Shown: positions 1 to 6,772 of the stretch, piece after piece
How the letters are laid out: each line of letters opens with the position of its first letter
Position numbering within the stretch: position 1 is the first letter of the stretch
From: an uncultured Gemella sp.
GTDB lineage: Bacteria; Bacillota; Bacilli; Staphylococcales; Gemellaceae
DNA: 7,690 nucleotides
Assembly: GCA_947254465.1 (NCBI GenBank)
Contig: CAMYEU010000076.1
Location: 1 to 7,690 of the forward strand
Direction of reading: 5' to 3'
The notes under the pieces: generated by a model
Told to the model about the DNA's origin: nothing
The model's input: only the letters and a program-made list of their open reading frames with translations
Database searches by the model: none
Made by a program: the position numbers and the translations under genes

Positions 1-15
1 ATAGAAATAGTATGA
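1..15 (+). CDS. Possible C-terminal tail of the upstream gene (perhaps purM), partial
   Basis: One frame reads four codons (Ile-Glu-Ile-Val) and then TGA at 13-15, overlapping the purN ATG at 12-14 as ATGA. The same ATGA arrangement joins purN to purH downstream, and in many Firmicutes the gene before purN is purM (AIR synthetase). Four codons cannot identify a protein, so the purM assignment is inference from gene order only. The other two frames also have stops nearby, so this may not be coding at all. Confidence 0.3.
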   Translation: MEIV

Positions 16-575
16 AGAAAGTAGCGATATTTGCATCAGGAACAGGAAGTAATTTTGAAAAAATAGCTGACGATGAAAGATTAAAAGATAAAATATCAAT
101 TGAGCTGTTAGTATGTGATAGAAAAGATGCAATGGTAATTAGAAAAGCACACGATAGAAATATTAAGGTTTTTATATTCTCTGCGAAAGATTTTGAGTCA
201 AAAGAAGCATACGAAAGTGTGATATTTGAGAAAGTTAAAGATTTAGATTATATATTTTTAGCGGGGTACATGAGAATTATTTCACCATATTTTTTAGAAA
301 GATATAAAAAAACGATTCTTAATTTGCATCCATCATTATTACCGAAATTTAAAGGTAAAGATGCTATCGAACAAGCATTCAATGCAGGTGAAAAAGAAAT
401 AGGAATTAGTATTCATTATGTCAATGAAGAGCTTGATGGTGGAGAAGTAATCGCTCAAAGATCTTTTGAAGTTGTAGGTAATGATACTATAGAAACTGTA
501 ACTGAAAAAGTACATAAACTAGAACATAAATTATATCCAGAAGTAATATTGAAGTTAGTTGAGGAGGCACTATGA
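12..575 (+). CDS. purN: Phosphoribosylglycinamide formyltransferase (GAR transformylase)
   Basis: This cytoplasmic enzyme transfers the formyl group of 10-formyl-THF to GAR, giving formyl-GAR, the third step of purine synthesis. The 187-residue product has the full PurN layout and usual length. An N-terminal Rossmann-like segment carries the phosphate-binding motif ASGTGSNF (8-15). AGYMRIIS (84-91) and NLHPSLLP (104-111) follow, then HYVNEELDGG (135-144). N104, H106 and D142 correspond to the catalytic Asn-His-Asp of E. coli PurN (N106, H108, D144). The start is the first ATG, followed directly by the typical opening KKVAIFASG. No Shine-Dalgarno is visible in the 11 bases available, so translation may be coupled to an upstream gene. 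The stop overlaps the purH start by four bases. Identification is secure. Confidence 0.97.
   Translation: MKKVAIFASGTGSNFEKIADDERLKDKISIELLVCDRKDAMVIRKAHDRNIKVFIFSAKDFESKEAYESVIFEKVKDLDYIFLAGYMRIISPYFLERYKKTILNLHPSLLPKFKGKDAIEQAFNAGEKEIGISIHYVNEELDGGEVIAQRSFEVVGNDTIETVTEKVHKLEHKLYPEVILKLVEEAL
561..567 (+). promoter_or_regulatory. Ribosome binding site of purH, inside the end of purN
   Basis: GAGGAGG lies within the last codons of purN, four bases before the purH ATG at 572. The match to the anti-Shine-Dalgarno is near perfect, but the spacing is shorter than the usual 5-9 bases. With the ATGA overlap, it fixes the purH start and suggests translational coupling. Confidence 0.85.
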
Positions 576-2092
576 CTAAAAGAGCATTAATAAGTGTAAG
601 TGATAAAACAAATATTGTGGAATTTGCAAAAGGTTTAGAAAAACATGGTTTTGAAGTTATTAGTACGGGTGGAACTTATACACATTTGAAAAAAAATGGA
701 GTAAGTTGTATTAGTATCGAAGACGTTACACATTTTCCAGAAATCTTAGAAGGGCGTGTAAAAACTTTGCACCCTAAAATTCATGGAGGACTATTATCAA
801 AACGTGGTAATGAGCTTCATAATAAACACGTAGCTGAAAATAATATCGAGTATATCGATTTAGTTTGTGTAAACTTATATCCTTTTGAAGCTACTGTAAA
901 AAAAGAAGGAGTTAGTGAAGAAGAGATTATCGAAAATATTGATATCGGTGGACCTAGTATGCTAAGAAGTGCAGCAAAAAACTTCAATGACGTAGCGGTA
1001 GTTACTGATATTAATGATTATGCTAAAATTCTTGAAGAACTTGAACAAGGTGGAATCTCTTATGAAACACGTCGTGCTTTAGCTATAAAAGTATTTAATA
1101 CTACAGCAAGTTACGATGCTGCTATCGCGAATTACTTTAATAAAAAAGATAATCTAGTACCTGAAAGATTAACTCTATCTTATAAACTTCAAGACAGCCT
1201 TAGATATGGGGAGAACCCTCATCAAAAAGCTTATCACTACGTACAAGATAATAACGAAAGTTATGCTTTGCAAAATGCTGTGCAACTGCATGGTAAGGAA
1301 ATGTCATACAATAATATTCAAGATGCTTCTGCAGCTTTAGATATTCTTTCAGAATTCGATGAAACTACATGTGTTGCTGTTAAACATATGAATCCATGTG
1401 GAGTAGCAACAGGAAATTCTGTATTCGAAGCATATAGTCGAGCATATGAAGCGGATCCTGTGTCTATTTTTGGAGGAATTGTTGCAGTAAATGGCAAAGT
1501 AGATAAAGAAACTGCTGAAAAAATGCACAGTATCTTCTTAGAAATTATTTTAGCAACAGATTATGATGAAGAAGCATTAGAAATACTAACTAAGAAGAAA
1601 AATCTTCGTATTTACAAACTTTCTGAGAAAAATAATAATCATGAACAACAAATTAAAAGTGTTCGTGGTGGAATCTTAGTGCAAGATTTTAACGATAGAC
1701 TAGCTGATGAATATGAAAGTGTGACTGAGAAAAAAGTAGATGCAACTCAACAAAAAGATATTGAGTTTGGTTTAAAAGTAGTAAAACATGTTAAATCAAA
1801 TGCAATAGTAGTTGTAAAAAATGGACAAACTCTAGGAATCGGTGCTGGTCAGATGAATAGAGTAGGTTCATGTAAAATAGCTCTTGAACAAGCAGGAGAA
1901 AAAGCAAGAGGTGCAGTCTTAGCTTCCGATGCATTCTTCCCAATGCGAGACAGTGCTGATTTTGCGGCTGATTATGGTATTGCTGTGATAGTGCAACCAG
2001 GAGGCTCTATCCGAGATCAAGAAAGTATAGATGCATGCAATGAGAAAGGTGTGGCGATGGTCTTCAGTAAAATACGTCACTTTAAACATTAA
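572..2092 (+). CDS. purH: Bifunctional AICAR transformylase / IMP cyclohydrolase
   Basis: PurH performs the last two steps to IMP: formylation of AICAR with 10-formyl-THF, then ring closure. The product has 506 residues, close to the family norm of about 510-515. The N-terminal MGS-like cyclohydrolase domain (about 1-140) shows ISVSDKTNIVEFA (7-19), STGGT (31-35), GRVKTLHPKIHGG (61-73), NLYPF (101-105) and IDIGGPSMLRSAAKN (123-137). The transformylase domain (about 200-506) shows LRYGENPHQ (210-218), the catalytic K271-H272 in VKHMNPCG, DPVSIFGG (295-302), SDAFFPMRDSAD (452-463) and a C-terminus ending in RHFKH. The residues before that end read FSKIRHFKH, whereas many homologues have a Gly before the Ile/Val. 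A strong ribosome site at 561-567 supports the start. It overlaps purN by four bases and ends one base before purD. Confidence 0.98.
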   Translation: MTKRALISVSDKTNIVEFAKGLEKHGFEVISTGGTYTHLKKNGVSCISIEDVTHFPEILEGRVKTLHPKIHGGLLSKRGNELHNKHVAENNIEYIDLVCVNLYPFEATVKKEGVSEEEIIENIDIGGPSMLRSAAKNFNDVAVVTDINDYAKILEELEQGGISYETRRALAIKVFNTTASYDAAIANYFNKKDNLVPERLTLSYKLQDSLRYGENPHQKAYHYVQDNNESYALQNAVQLHGKEMSYNNIQDASAALDILSEFDETTCVAVKHMNPCGVATGNSVFEAYSRAYEADPVSIFGGIVAVNGKVDKETAEKMHSIFLEIILATDYDEEALEILTKKKNLRIYKLSEKNNNHEQQIKSVRGGILVQDFNDRLADEYESVTEKKVDATQQKDIEFGLKVVKHVKSNAIVVVKNGQTLGIGAGQMNRVGSCKIALEQAGEKARGAVLASDAFFPMRDSADFAADYGIAVIVQPGGSIRDQESIDACNEKGVAMVFSKIRHFKH

Positions 2093-2093
2093 T

Positions 2094-3329
2094 ATGGCTA
2101 AAGTATTAGTAGTAGGAAGCGGCGGTAGAGAACATGCTATCGCTTATAAATTCCATAAAGAAGGTCACGAAGTCCGTATGGCAGGAATTAATCCTGCAGT
2201 CGAAGAATTTGGAGTATGTGTAGCATTAACTGAAGACCAAATACCAAGCTACGCAAAAACAAATAATATCGACCTTGTCTTCGTTGGACCTGAAGTACCA
2301 TTAGTGAATGGGTTAGTAGATGAACTACAAAAAGTAGGTGTCCGTGCTTTTGGACCATCTAAACTTGCAGCACAATTAGAAGGAAGTAAAGTATTCTCAA
2401 AAATGATGATGAGAAAATACAATATCCCTACAGCAAAATATGAAAGTTTTAACGATTATGAACTAGCAAAAGAGTACTTAAGCAAACAAAAAGCACCTAT
2501 CGTCCTTAAAGCGGATGGATTAGCTGCAGGTAAAGGTGTAATTATAGCAAATACACTAGAAGAAGCACAAGCTGAACTTAAAGAAATGATGTGTAATGCT
2601 AAATTCAATAAAGCTGGTTCTAGTGTTGTTATCGAAGAATTTTTACAAGGCGAAGAATTTTCGTTAATGTGTTTTGTCTCTGATAGAAAAGTTTATCCAA
2701 TGGAAATTGCACAAGATCATAAACGTGCATTTGATAATGATGAAGGTTTAAATACTGGAGGTATGGGAGCATATTTACCACTTAAGAAAATTACTCAAGA
2801 TGATATTGACGAAGGTGTTAGAAATGTCGTCCAACCTATGGTCGATGCTATGAGTGATGAGGGAATGCCGTTTTACGGTATATTGTATGCTGGGCTTATG
2901 AAATGTCATGATGGTGTAAAAACTATAGAATTTAACGTTCGTTTTGGAGATCCAGAGAGCGAAATATTACTTCTATCATTAGAGAGTGATTTATACGAAA
3001 TAGCTAATAATATTATCGATGGTAAAGAAGTAGAGTTAAAATGGAGCAAAGATGCCTTTATCGGTGTCGTAATGGCAGCAAAAGGATATCCAGAACATAG
3101 CGAAAAAGGAGCTGTAATACACGGCTTAGATAAAGTGTCTACACCAGTATTCCATATGGGAACTAAGAGTGTAGGTAATGATATAGTAATTAATGGTGGT
3201 CGTGTATTATTAGTTTGCGCTCAAGGAAAGAGCTTGCAAGAAGCATATAAAAAAGTGTATAATGAGATAGTAAAAATAGACTGTGAAGAACTATTTTACA
3301 GAAAAGACATCGGTCATTTGTCTTTATAA
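2094..3329 (+). CDS. purD: Phosphoribosylamine--glycine ligase (GAR synthetase)
   Basis: PurD joins 5-phosphoribosylamine and glycine using ATP, giving GAR, the substrate of PurN. The start is placed at ATG 2094 because MAKVLVVGSGGREHA is the family's usual opening. The frame stays open upstream with ATGs at 2031 and 2040, but those would add 21 residues that are only purH read in another frame. The product is 411 residues, slightly short of the usual 420-430. Visible motifs are GSGGREHA (8-15), FVGPEVPL (63-70), FGPSK (86-90), the ATP-grasp segment KADGLAAGKGVII (139-151), IEEF (180-183), NTGGMGAY (220-227) and EFNVRFGDPE (279-288), where E279 and N281 are the expected metal ligands. Leu219 stands where most homologues have Pro (GPNTGGMG). 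There is no Shine-Dalgarno; the purH stop lies one base upstream, so translation probably depends on reinitiation. Confidence 0.96.
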   Translation: MAKVLVVGSGGREHAIAYKFHKEGHEVRMAGINPAVEEFGVCVALTEDQIPSYAKTNNIDLVFVGPEVPLVNGLVDELQKVGVRAFGPSKLAAQLEGSKVFSKMMMRKYNIPTAKYESFNDYELAKEYLSKQKAPIVLKADGLAAGKGVIIANTLEEAQAELKEMMCNAKFNKAGSSVVIEEFLQGEEFSLMCFVSDRKVYPMEIAQDHKRAFDNDEGLNTGGMGAYLPLKKITQDDIDEGVRNVVQPMVDAMSDEGMPFYGILYAGLMKCHDGVKTIEFNVRFGDPESEILLLSLESDLYEIANNIIDGKEVELKWSKDAFIGVVMAAKGYPEHSEKGAVIHGLDKVSTPVFHMGTKSVGNDIVINGGRVLLVCAQGKSLQEAYKKVYNEIVKIDCEELFYRKDIGHLSL

Positions 3330-3379
3330 TATTTTAAGAGATACCGATTGAAATAATAGAACATCAGGAGATTATTGCA

Positions 3380-4684
3380 ATGATTGAAAGATATAGTAGA
3401 GAAGAAATGCGTAATATCTTTAGCGATGAAAATCGTTTTAAAGCATATTTAGAAGTAGAACTTTATGCAACAGAAGCTTGGAGTACATTAGGGGTTGTAC
3501 CAAAAGAAGACGTTGAGAAATTATTCGCTAATGCAAAATTTGACCTACCGGGAATTTTAGAATTAGAAAAAGAAACAAAACATGATATCGTAGCTTTCAC
3601 TCGTAATGTTTCAAGTTATTTAGGTGATGAGAAAAAATGGGTGCACTATGGATTAACATCTACTGATGTTGTTGATACTGCTTATGGATATTTATACAAA
3701 CAAGCTAATGATATACTCTATAGAGATTTATTAAATTTCCAAGAAGTATTAAAAGAAAAAGCATTACAATATAAATTCACACCTTGTATAGGACGTACTC
3801 ACGGAGTGCACGCTGATATAAGTAGTTTTGGATTAAAATTCGCACTTTATTATGATGAGTTCAACCGTCATATTAAACGTTTCAATGAAGTTAGAAAAAT
3901 TATTGAAGTAGGTAAAATCTCTGGAGCTGTAGGTACATTCTCAAATACACCACCAGAAGTTCAAGACTATGTTTGTGCAAAATTAGGAATTGAATCAAGT
4001 AATATTTCTACGCAAACTTTACAACGTGATAGACATGCAGATTACTATGCAACTTTAGCATTAATCGCAAGTTCAATCGAAAAAATCGGTGTAGAAATTC
4101 GTCACTTACAACGTACAGAAGTAAGAGAAGCAGAAGAATTCTTCTCGAAAAATCAAAAAGGTTCAAGTGCAATGCCTCATAAACGTAATCCAATATCAAG
4201 TGAAAACATGGCAGGATGTGCTAGAATCATGCGTGGATATATGTTCGCAGCTTACGAAAATATTCCATTATGGCATGAACGTGATATTTCTCACTCAAGT
4301 GCAGAAAGAATCTTGAGTAATGATGCAACAACATTATTAGACTATATGTTAAATAGATTTACTAATGTTGTGAAAAATCTTACAGTATTTACTGATAACA
4401 TGATTAAAAATATTTACGCTACTAATGGGGTAATCTTCGCTCAAAGAACAATGAGTAACCTTATTGAAAAATACTCATTCTCTCGTGAAGAAGCGTACGA
4501 TTTAGTACAACCATTAGCAATGAAATCATGGTTCGAAGGTATTCCATTTAGACAACTACTTGAAGAAAACGAAACTATTAAAAATACAGTTTCTAAAGAA
4601 GTACTAGATAGTTGTTTCGATTTAAATGTACACCTAGTAAATATTGATAAAATATACAAACGTATTCCAGGATTGGAAGATTAA
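3380..4684 (+). CDS. purB: Adenylosuccinate lyase
   Basis: PurB removes fumarate from SAICAR to give AICAR (the PurH substrate), and from adenylosuccinate to give AMP. The 434-residue product matches the length of the Bacillus-type enzyme (about 430). H68 (in ETKHD), H89 (in WVHYG) and H141 (in GRTHGVHA) fall at the positions of the histidines studied in B. subtilis PurB. The fumarase/lyase superfamily signature GSSAMPHKRNP is at 261-271 and carries the mobile-loop catalytic serine. The mostly helical remainder fits the fumarase/aspartase fold. The start follows AGGAG at 3366-3370 with a nine-base spacer and opens with the typical MIERYSREEM. The 50-base gap from purD holds no convincing terminator, so read-through from the pur operon is expected. 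purE and purK, which lie between purD and purB in streptococci, are absent here. Confidence 0.98.
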   Translation: MIERYSREEMRNIFSDENRFKAYLEVELYATEAWSTLGVVPKEDVEKLFANAKFDLPGILELEKETKHDIVAFTRNVSSYLGDEKKWVHYGLTSTDVVDTAYGYLYKQANDILYRDLLNFQEVLKEKALQYKFTPCIGRTHGVHADISSFGLKFALYYDEFNRHIKRFNEVRKIIEVGKISGAVGTFSNTPPEVQDYVCAKLGIESSNISTQTLQRDRHADYYATLALIASSIEKIGVEIRHLQRTEVREAEEFFSKNQKGSSAMPHKRNPISSENMAGCARIMRGYMFAAYENIPLWHERDISHSSAERILSNDATTLLDYMLNRFTNVVKNLTVFTDNMIKNIYATNGVIFAQRTMSNLIEKYSFSREEAYDLVQPLAMKSWFEGIPFRQLLEENETIKNTVSKEVLDSCFDLNVHLVNIDKIYKRIPGLED

Positions 4685-4730
4685 AATAATAAACTAATAA
4701 AATAAAGCCCAAAGAAAAGAGGTAGATTAA

Positions 4731-6386
4731 ATGAAGTCAGACTTTCAAATTTCAAACGAATGTGAAAAGAAACATATTGCTGAAGTAGCAGGTAAATTAG
4801 GGATAAAAGAAGAAGATTTAATATTATACGGGAATCACAAAGCAAAAATCCAAACAAAAAATATTAAAAAAGATATTAGTGAAGATGCCAAACTAGTACT
4901 AGTTACATCTATTAACCCAACATCAAGTGGTGAAGGAAAAAGTACTGTAACTATCGGTTTATCTGATGGATTAAATAGAATCGGGAAAAAATCTTGTGTT
5001 GCATTACGTGAACCATCTTTAGGTCCTGTATTAGGAAGAAAAGGTGGAGCAGCTGGTGGAGGATATGCTCAGGTAGTACCTATGGAAGATATTAATCTTC
5101 ACTTCACTGGAGACATGCACGCTATTACTACAGCTCACAATGCAATTGCAGTATTAGTAAATAACCATGTATTCCAAGGAAACGAATTAGAAATAGATAA
5201 AATCGTCTTTAACCGTGTTATGGACATGAACGCACGTGATTTACGCCATGTTAAAGTAAATGCAGGAACAGACCTAGAACGCCTTGATGGATTTGATATT
5301 ACTGTAGCTAGTGAAGTAATGGCTATTCTATGTCTGTCAGAAGGTATTGCTGATTTAAAAGAAAAATTAAGCAATATCCTTGTAGCTTACAATAAAAAAG
5401 GTGAACCAGTTTACCTAAAAGATTTGAAAATTGAAGGTGTTATAACTTCATTATTAAAAGATGCAATTAAACCGAATATTGTTCAAACATTAGAGAACAA
5501 TCCAGCGATTATTCACGGTGGACCATTCGCAAATATTGCGCACGGATGTAACTCAATCTTAGCGACAAAAACTGCGTTAAAATTCGCTGATTATGTAATT
5601 ACAGAAGCTGGATTCGGAGCGGACTTAGGAGCTGAGAAATTCTTAAACATTAAATGTCGTAAAGCAGGTCTTAAACCAAAAGCTGCTGTCGTAGTAGCAA
5701 CAGTTAAAGCATTAAAACTACACGGTGACATTGAAGAAAAAGACCTAAAAGAAGAAAACTTAGAAGCATTAGCTAAAGGTGTTCAAAACTTAGAAAAACA
5801 CATCGAAAACTTACGTAAATTTAATTTACCTATAGTAGTAGCTCTAAATGTCTTTGTTACTGATACAGAAAAAGAATTAGCATTCTTAGAAAACTGGGCT
5901 AAAGAACAAGGCGTAGAATTTTCTCGTACAGAAGTATGGGAAAAAGGTGGTCTTGGTGGAGTAGACCTAGCAGAAAAAGTAGTAAAAGCTGTAGAAGGAA
6001 ATGACAAGGAACTACAATTACTATACAAAGATGAAGCTTCAATTACTGAAAAAATTGAAACGGTATGTCGTGAAATTTACGGGGCTGATGGAGTTAACTT
6101 CTCTGATGAAGTTAAAGCTGAGATTGAAAGAATCGAAAGACTTGGATTCAAGCATCTACCAGTATGTATGGCGAAAACTCCAGCTTCATTAACAGATAAT
6201 GCGAAAATCAAAGGTCGTCCTACAGGATTTAATATTACTATCAACGATGTTAAATTACGTAGTGGTGCAGGATTTGTAGTAGCTTATGCGAATAAAGTAT
6301 TAACAATGCCAGGACTTCCAAAAGTACCAAGTGCATTAAATATCGACATTGATGAAGAAACGGAAACAATTATTGGGATTTTCTAG
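4731..6386 (+). CDS. fhs: Formate--tetrahydrofolate ligase (10-formyl-THF synthetase)
   Basis: Fhs makes 10-formyl-THF from formate, THF and ATP, the formyl donor used by both PurN and PurH of the same operon. The product has 551 residues, close to the usual 555-560. The ATP-binding P-loop is TSSGEGKST (64-72). Further family blocks are REPSLGP (93-99), GGAAGGGYAQVVPMEDINLH (105-124), HGGPFANIAHGCNS (262-275) and TEAGFGADLGAEKF (291-304). The C-terminus keeps the typical end with MPGLPKVPSA and a final run ending ETETIIGIF. The start is supported by AGAGGT at 4718-4723 with a seven-base spacer. It follows purB by 46 bases with no terminator and is followed at once by a strong terminator, so it is probably the last gene of the purine transcript. 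Confidence 0.98.
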   Translation: MKSDFQISNECEKKHIAEVAGKLGIKEEDLILYGNHKAKIQTKNIKKDISEDAKLVLVTSINPTSSGEGKSTVTIGLSDGLNRIGKKSCVALREPSLGPVLGRKGGAAGGGYAQVVPMEDINLHFTGDMHAITTAHNAIAVLVNNHVFQGNELEIDKIVFNRVMDMNARDLRHVKVNAGTDLERLDGFDITVASEVMAILCLSEGIADLKEKLSNILVAYNKKGEPVYLKDLKIEGVITSLLKDAIKPNIVQTLENNPAIIHGGPFANIAHGCNSILATKTALKFADYVITEAGFGADLGAEKFLNIKCRKAGLKPKAAVVVATVKALKLHGDIEEKDLKEENLEALAKGVQNLEKHIENLRKFNLPIVVALNVFVTDTEKELAFLENWAKEQGVEFSRTEVWEKGGLGGVDLAEKVVKAVEGNDKELQLLYKDEASITEKIETVCREIYGADGVNFSDEVKAEIERIERLGFKHLPVCMAKTPASLTDNAKIKGRPTGFNITINDVKLRSGAGFVVAYANKVLTMPGLPKVPSALNIDIDEETETIIGIF

Positions 6387-6395
6387 TAGCATATT

Positions 6396-6443
6396 CCTAA
6401 AAAAGTAAAGAGTTAGACTTGTCTAGCTCTTTACTTTTTAAGG
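6396..6443 (+). terminator. Strong rho-independent terminator after fhs, near-symmetric
   Basis: Bases 6400-6417 pair with 6422-6439 in an 18-base-pair stem with one G-T wobble and a CTTG loop (6418-6421). After one mismatch, CCT (6396-6398) pairs with AGG (6441-6443). The arm ends in five Ts on the + strand (6435-6439), and the left arm begins with six As (6399-6404), giving a T run on the other strand. It could therefore stop transcription from either side, although no gene on the - strand is visible here. It starts ten bases after the fhs stop and separates the purine operon from the protease. Confidence 0.92.
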
Positions 6444-6511
6444 AAAAATATAGTGTATTAAAGAATTTTTATACATGTAACTAATGTAAATGAAAAAATA
6501 AAAAATAACTA

Positions 6512-6539
6512 TAGACTTATTTATTATTTGGGTTATAAT
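6512..6539 (+). promoter_or_regulatory. Predicted sigma-A promoter of the protease gene
   Basis: A perfect -10 box TATAAT lies at 6534-6539. The best -35 candidate is TAGACT at 6512-6517 (four of six matches to TTGACA) with a 16-base spacer. Upstream, 6491-6509 is A-rich and could act as an UP-like element. Predicted transcription start is near 6546, giving a leader of about 89 bases. The weak -35 means an activator might be needed; that part is inference. Confidence 0.6.
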
Positions 6540-6557
6540 ATACTTGAGAAAGTATAT
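6538..6557. promoter_or_regulatory. Inverted repeat over the -10/start site, candidate operator
   Basis: ATATACTT (6538-6545) and AAGTATAT (6550-6557) form a perfect 8-base inverted repeat around GAGA. It overlaps the end of the -10 box and the predicted start of transcription, where a repressor dimer would block RNA polymerase. The DNA is AT-rich, so chance is possible; no known regulator consensus is recognised. Confidence 0.4.
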
Positions 6558-6576
6558 ATTGAGTTATTTTATGTTT

Positions 6577-6602
6577 ATGTTAATGGGGATTTCCATTAAT
6601 AT
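6577..6602 (+). other. Hairpin in the protease mRNA leader
   Basis: TTAATGG (6580-6586) pairs with CCATTAA (6593-6599). Wobble and A-T pairs extend this to 6577-6587 with 6592-6602, leaving a GATT loop. It lies in the predicted 5' untranslated region about 18 bases before the Shine-Dalgarno and has no U-tract, so it is not a terminator. A role in mRNA stability or translation control is possible but unproven. Confidence 0.45.
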
Positions 6603-6620
6603 TTATAGAAGAATTAAGAT

Positions 6621-6626
6621 AGGAGG
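6621..6626 (+). promoter_or_regulatory. Ribosome binding site of the protease gene
   Basis: A perfect AGGAGG sits eight bases before the ATG at 6635. It fixes the start of the protease, whose frame is otherwise easy to overlook because it has no stop codon in the window. Confidence 0.9.
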
Positions 6627-6634
6627 AAATGTAA

Positions 6635-6772
6635 ATGATAAGAAACGAGAAAACTTACGGTTTTTTCAGAAAAACTAAAAAATATGGTCTAATTGGTTGT
6701 ATAAGTTTTTGTGGAATTTTGGTATATGGACTAACTGATAACAACCAAATAGTAAATAAGGAGGCACAAGCC
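6635..6772 (+). other. Predicted signal peptide of the protease
   Basis: Residues 1-46. A charged N-terminus contains YGFFRKTKK (8-16). A hydrophobic core (about 17-32) and a polar linker follow, ending at the signal peptidase I-like site AQA before AVVKGG. The Tyr-x-x-x-Arg-Lys then Gly pattern recalls YSIRK/G-S signal peptides of streptococcal surface proteins but is not an exact match. Confidence 0.75.

Noticed and set aside
2031..2093. Extended purD start at ATG 2031
   Set aside because: The extra 21 residues are purH read in another frame, bear no family resemblance, and precede the typical MAKVLVVGSGGREHA opening.
3325..3330. Perfect TATAAT at the end of purD as an internal promoter for purB-fhs
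   Set aside because: The nearest good -35 (TTTACA, 3295-3300) is 24 bases away, too far, and no extended -10 TG is present. Such hexamers are common in AT-rich DNA.
4008..4199. Small open frame on the - strand inside purB
   Set aside because: It is fully within a well-conserved gene, has low-complexity Leu-rich content and no ribosome site or homology I recognise.
4441..4659. Small open frame on the - strand inside purB
   Set aside because: Antisense to conserved purB coding sequence and Ser-rich, as expected of a chance reading.
5135..5374. Small open frame on the - strand inside fhs
   Set aside because: Antisense to a conserved part of fhs; no recognisable domain or start signal.
5783..6028. 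Small open frame on the - strand inside fhs
   Set aside because: Antisense to fhs, Ser/Phe-rich chance translation without supporting signals.
6001..6192. Small open frame on the + strand inside fhs in another frame
   Set aside because: Lys/Leu-rich shadow of fhs with no ribosome binding site of its own.
6472..6492. TACATGTA palindrome and the ATGTAA direct repeat (9-base period) upstream of the protease promoter
   Set aside because: Short, AT-rich and matching no regulator site I know; not distinguishable from chance in this composition.
6689..6700. LIGC (residues 19-22) of the protease as a lipoprotein lipobox
   Set aside because: It lies at the beginning of the hydrophobic stretch, right after KKYG, not at its end. 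A later AQA signal peptidase I site fits better.
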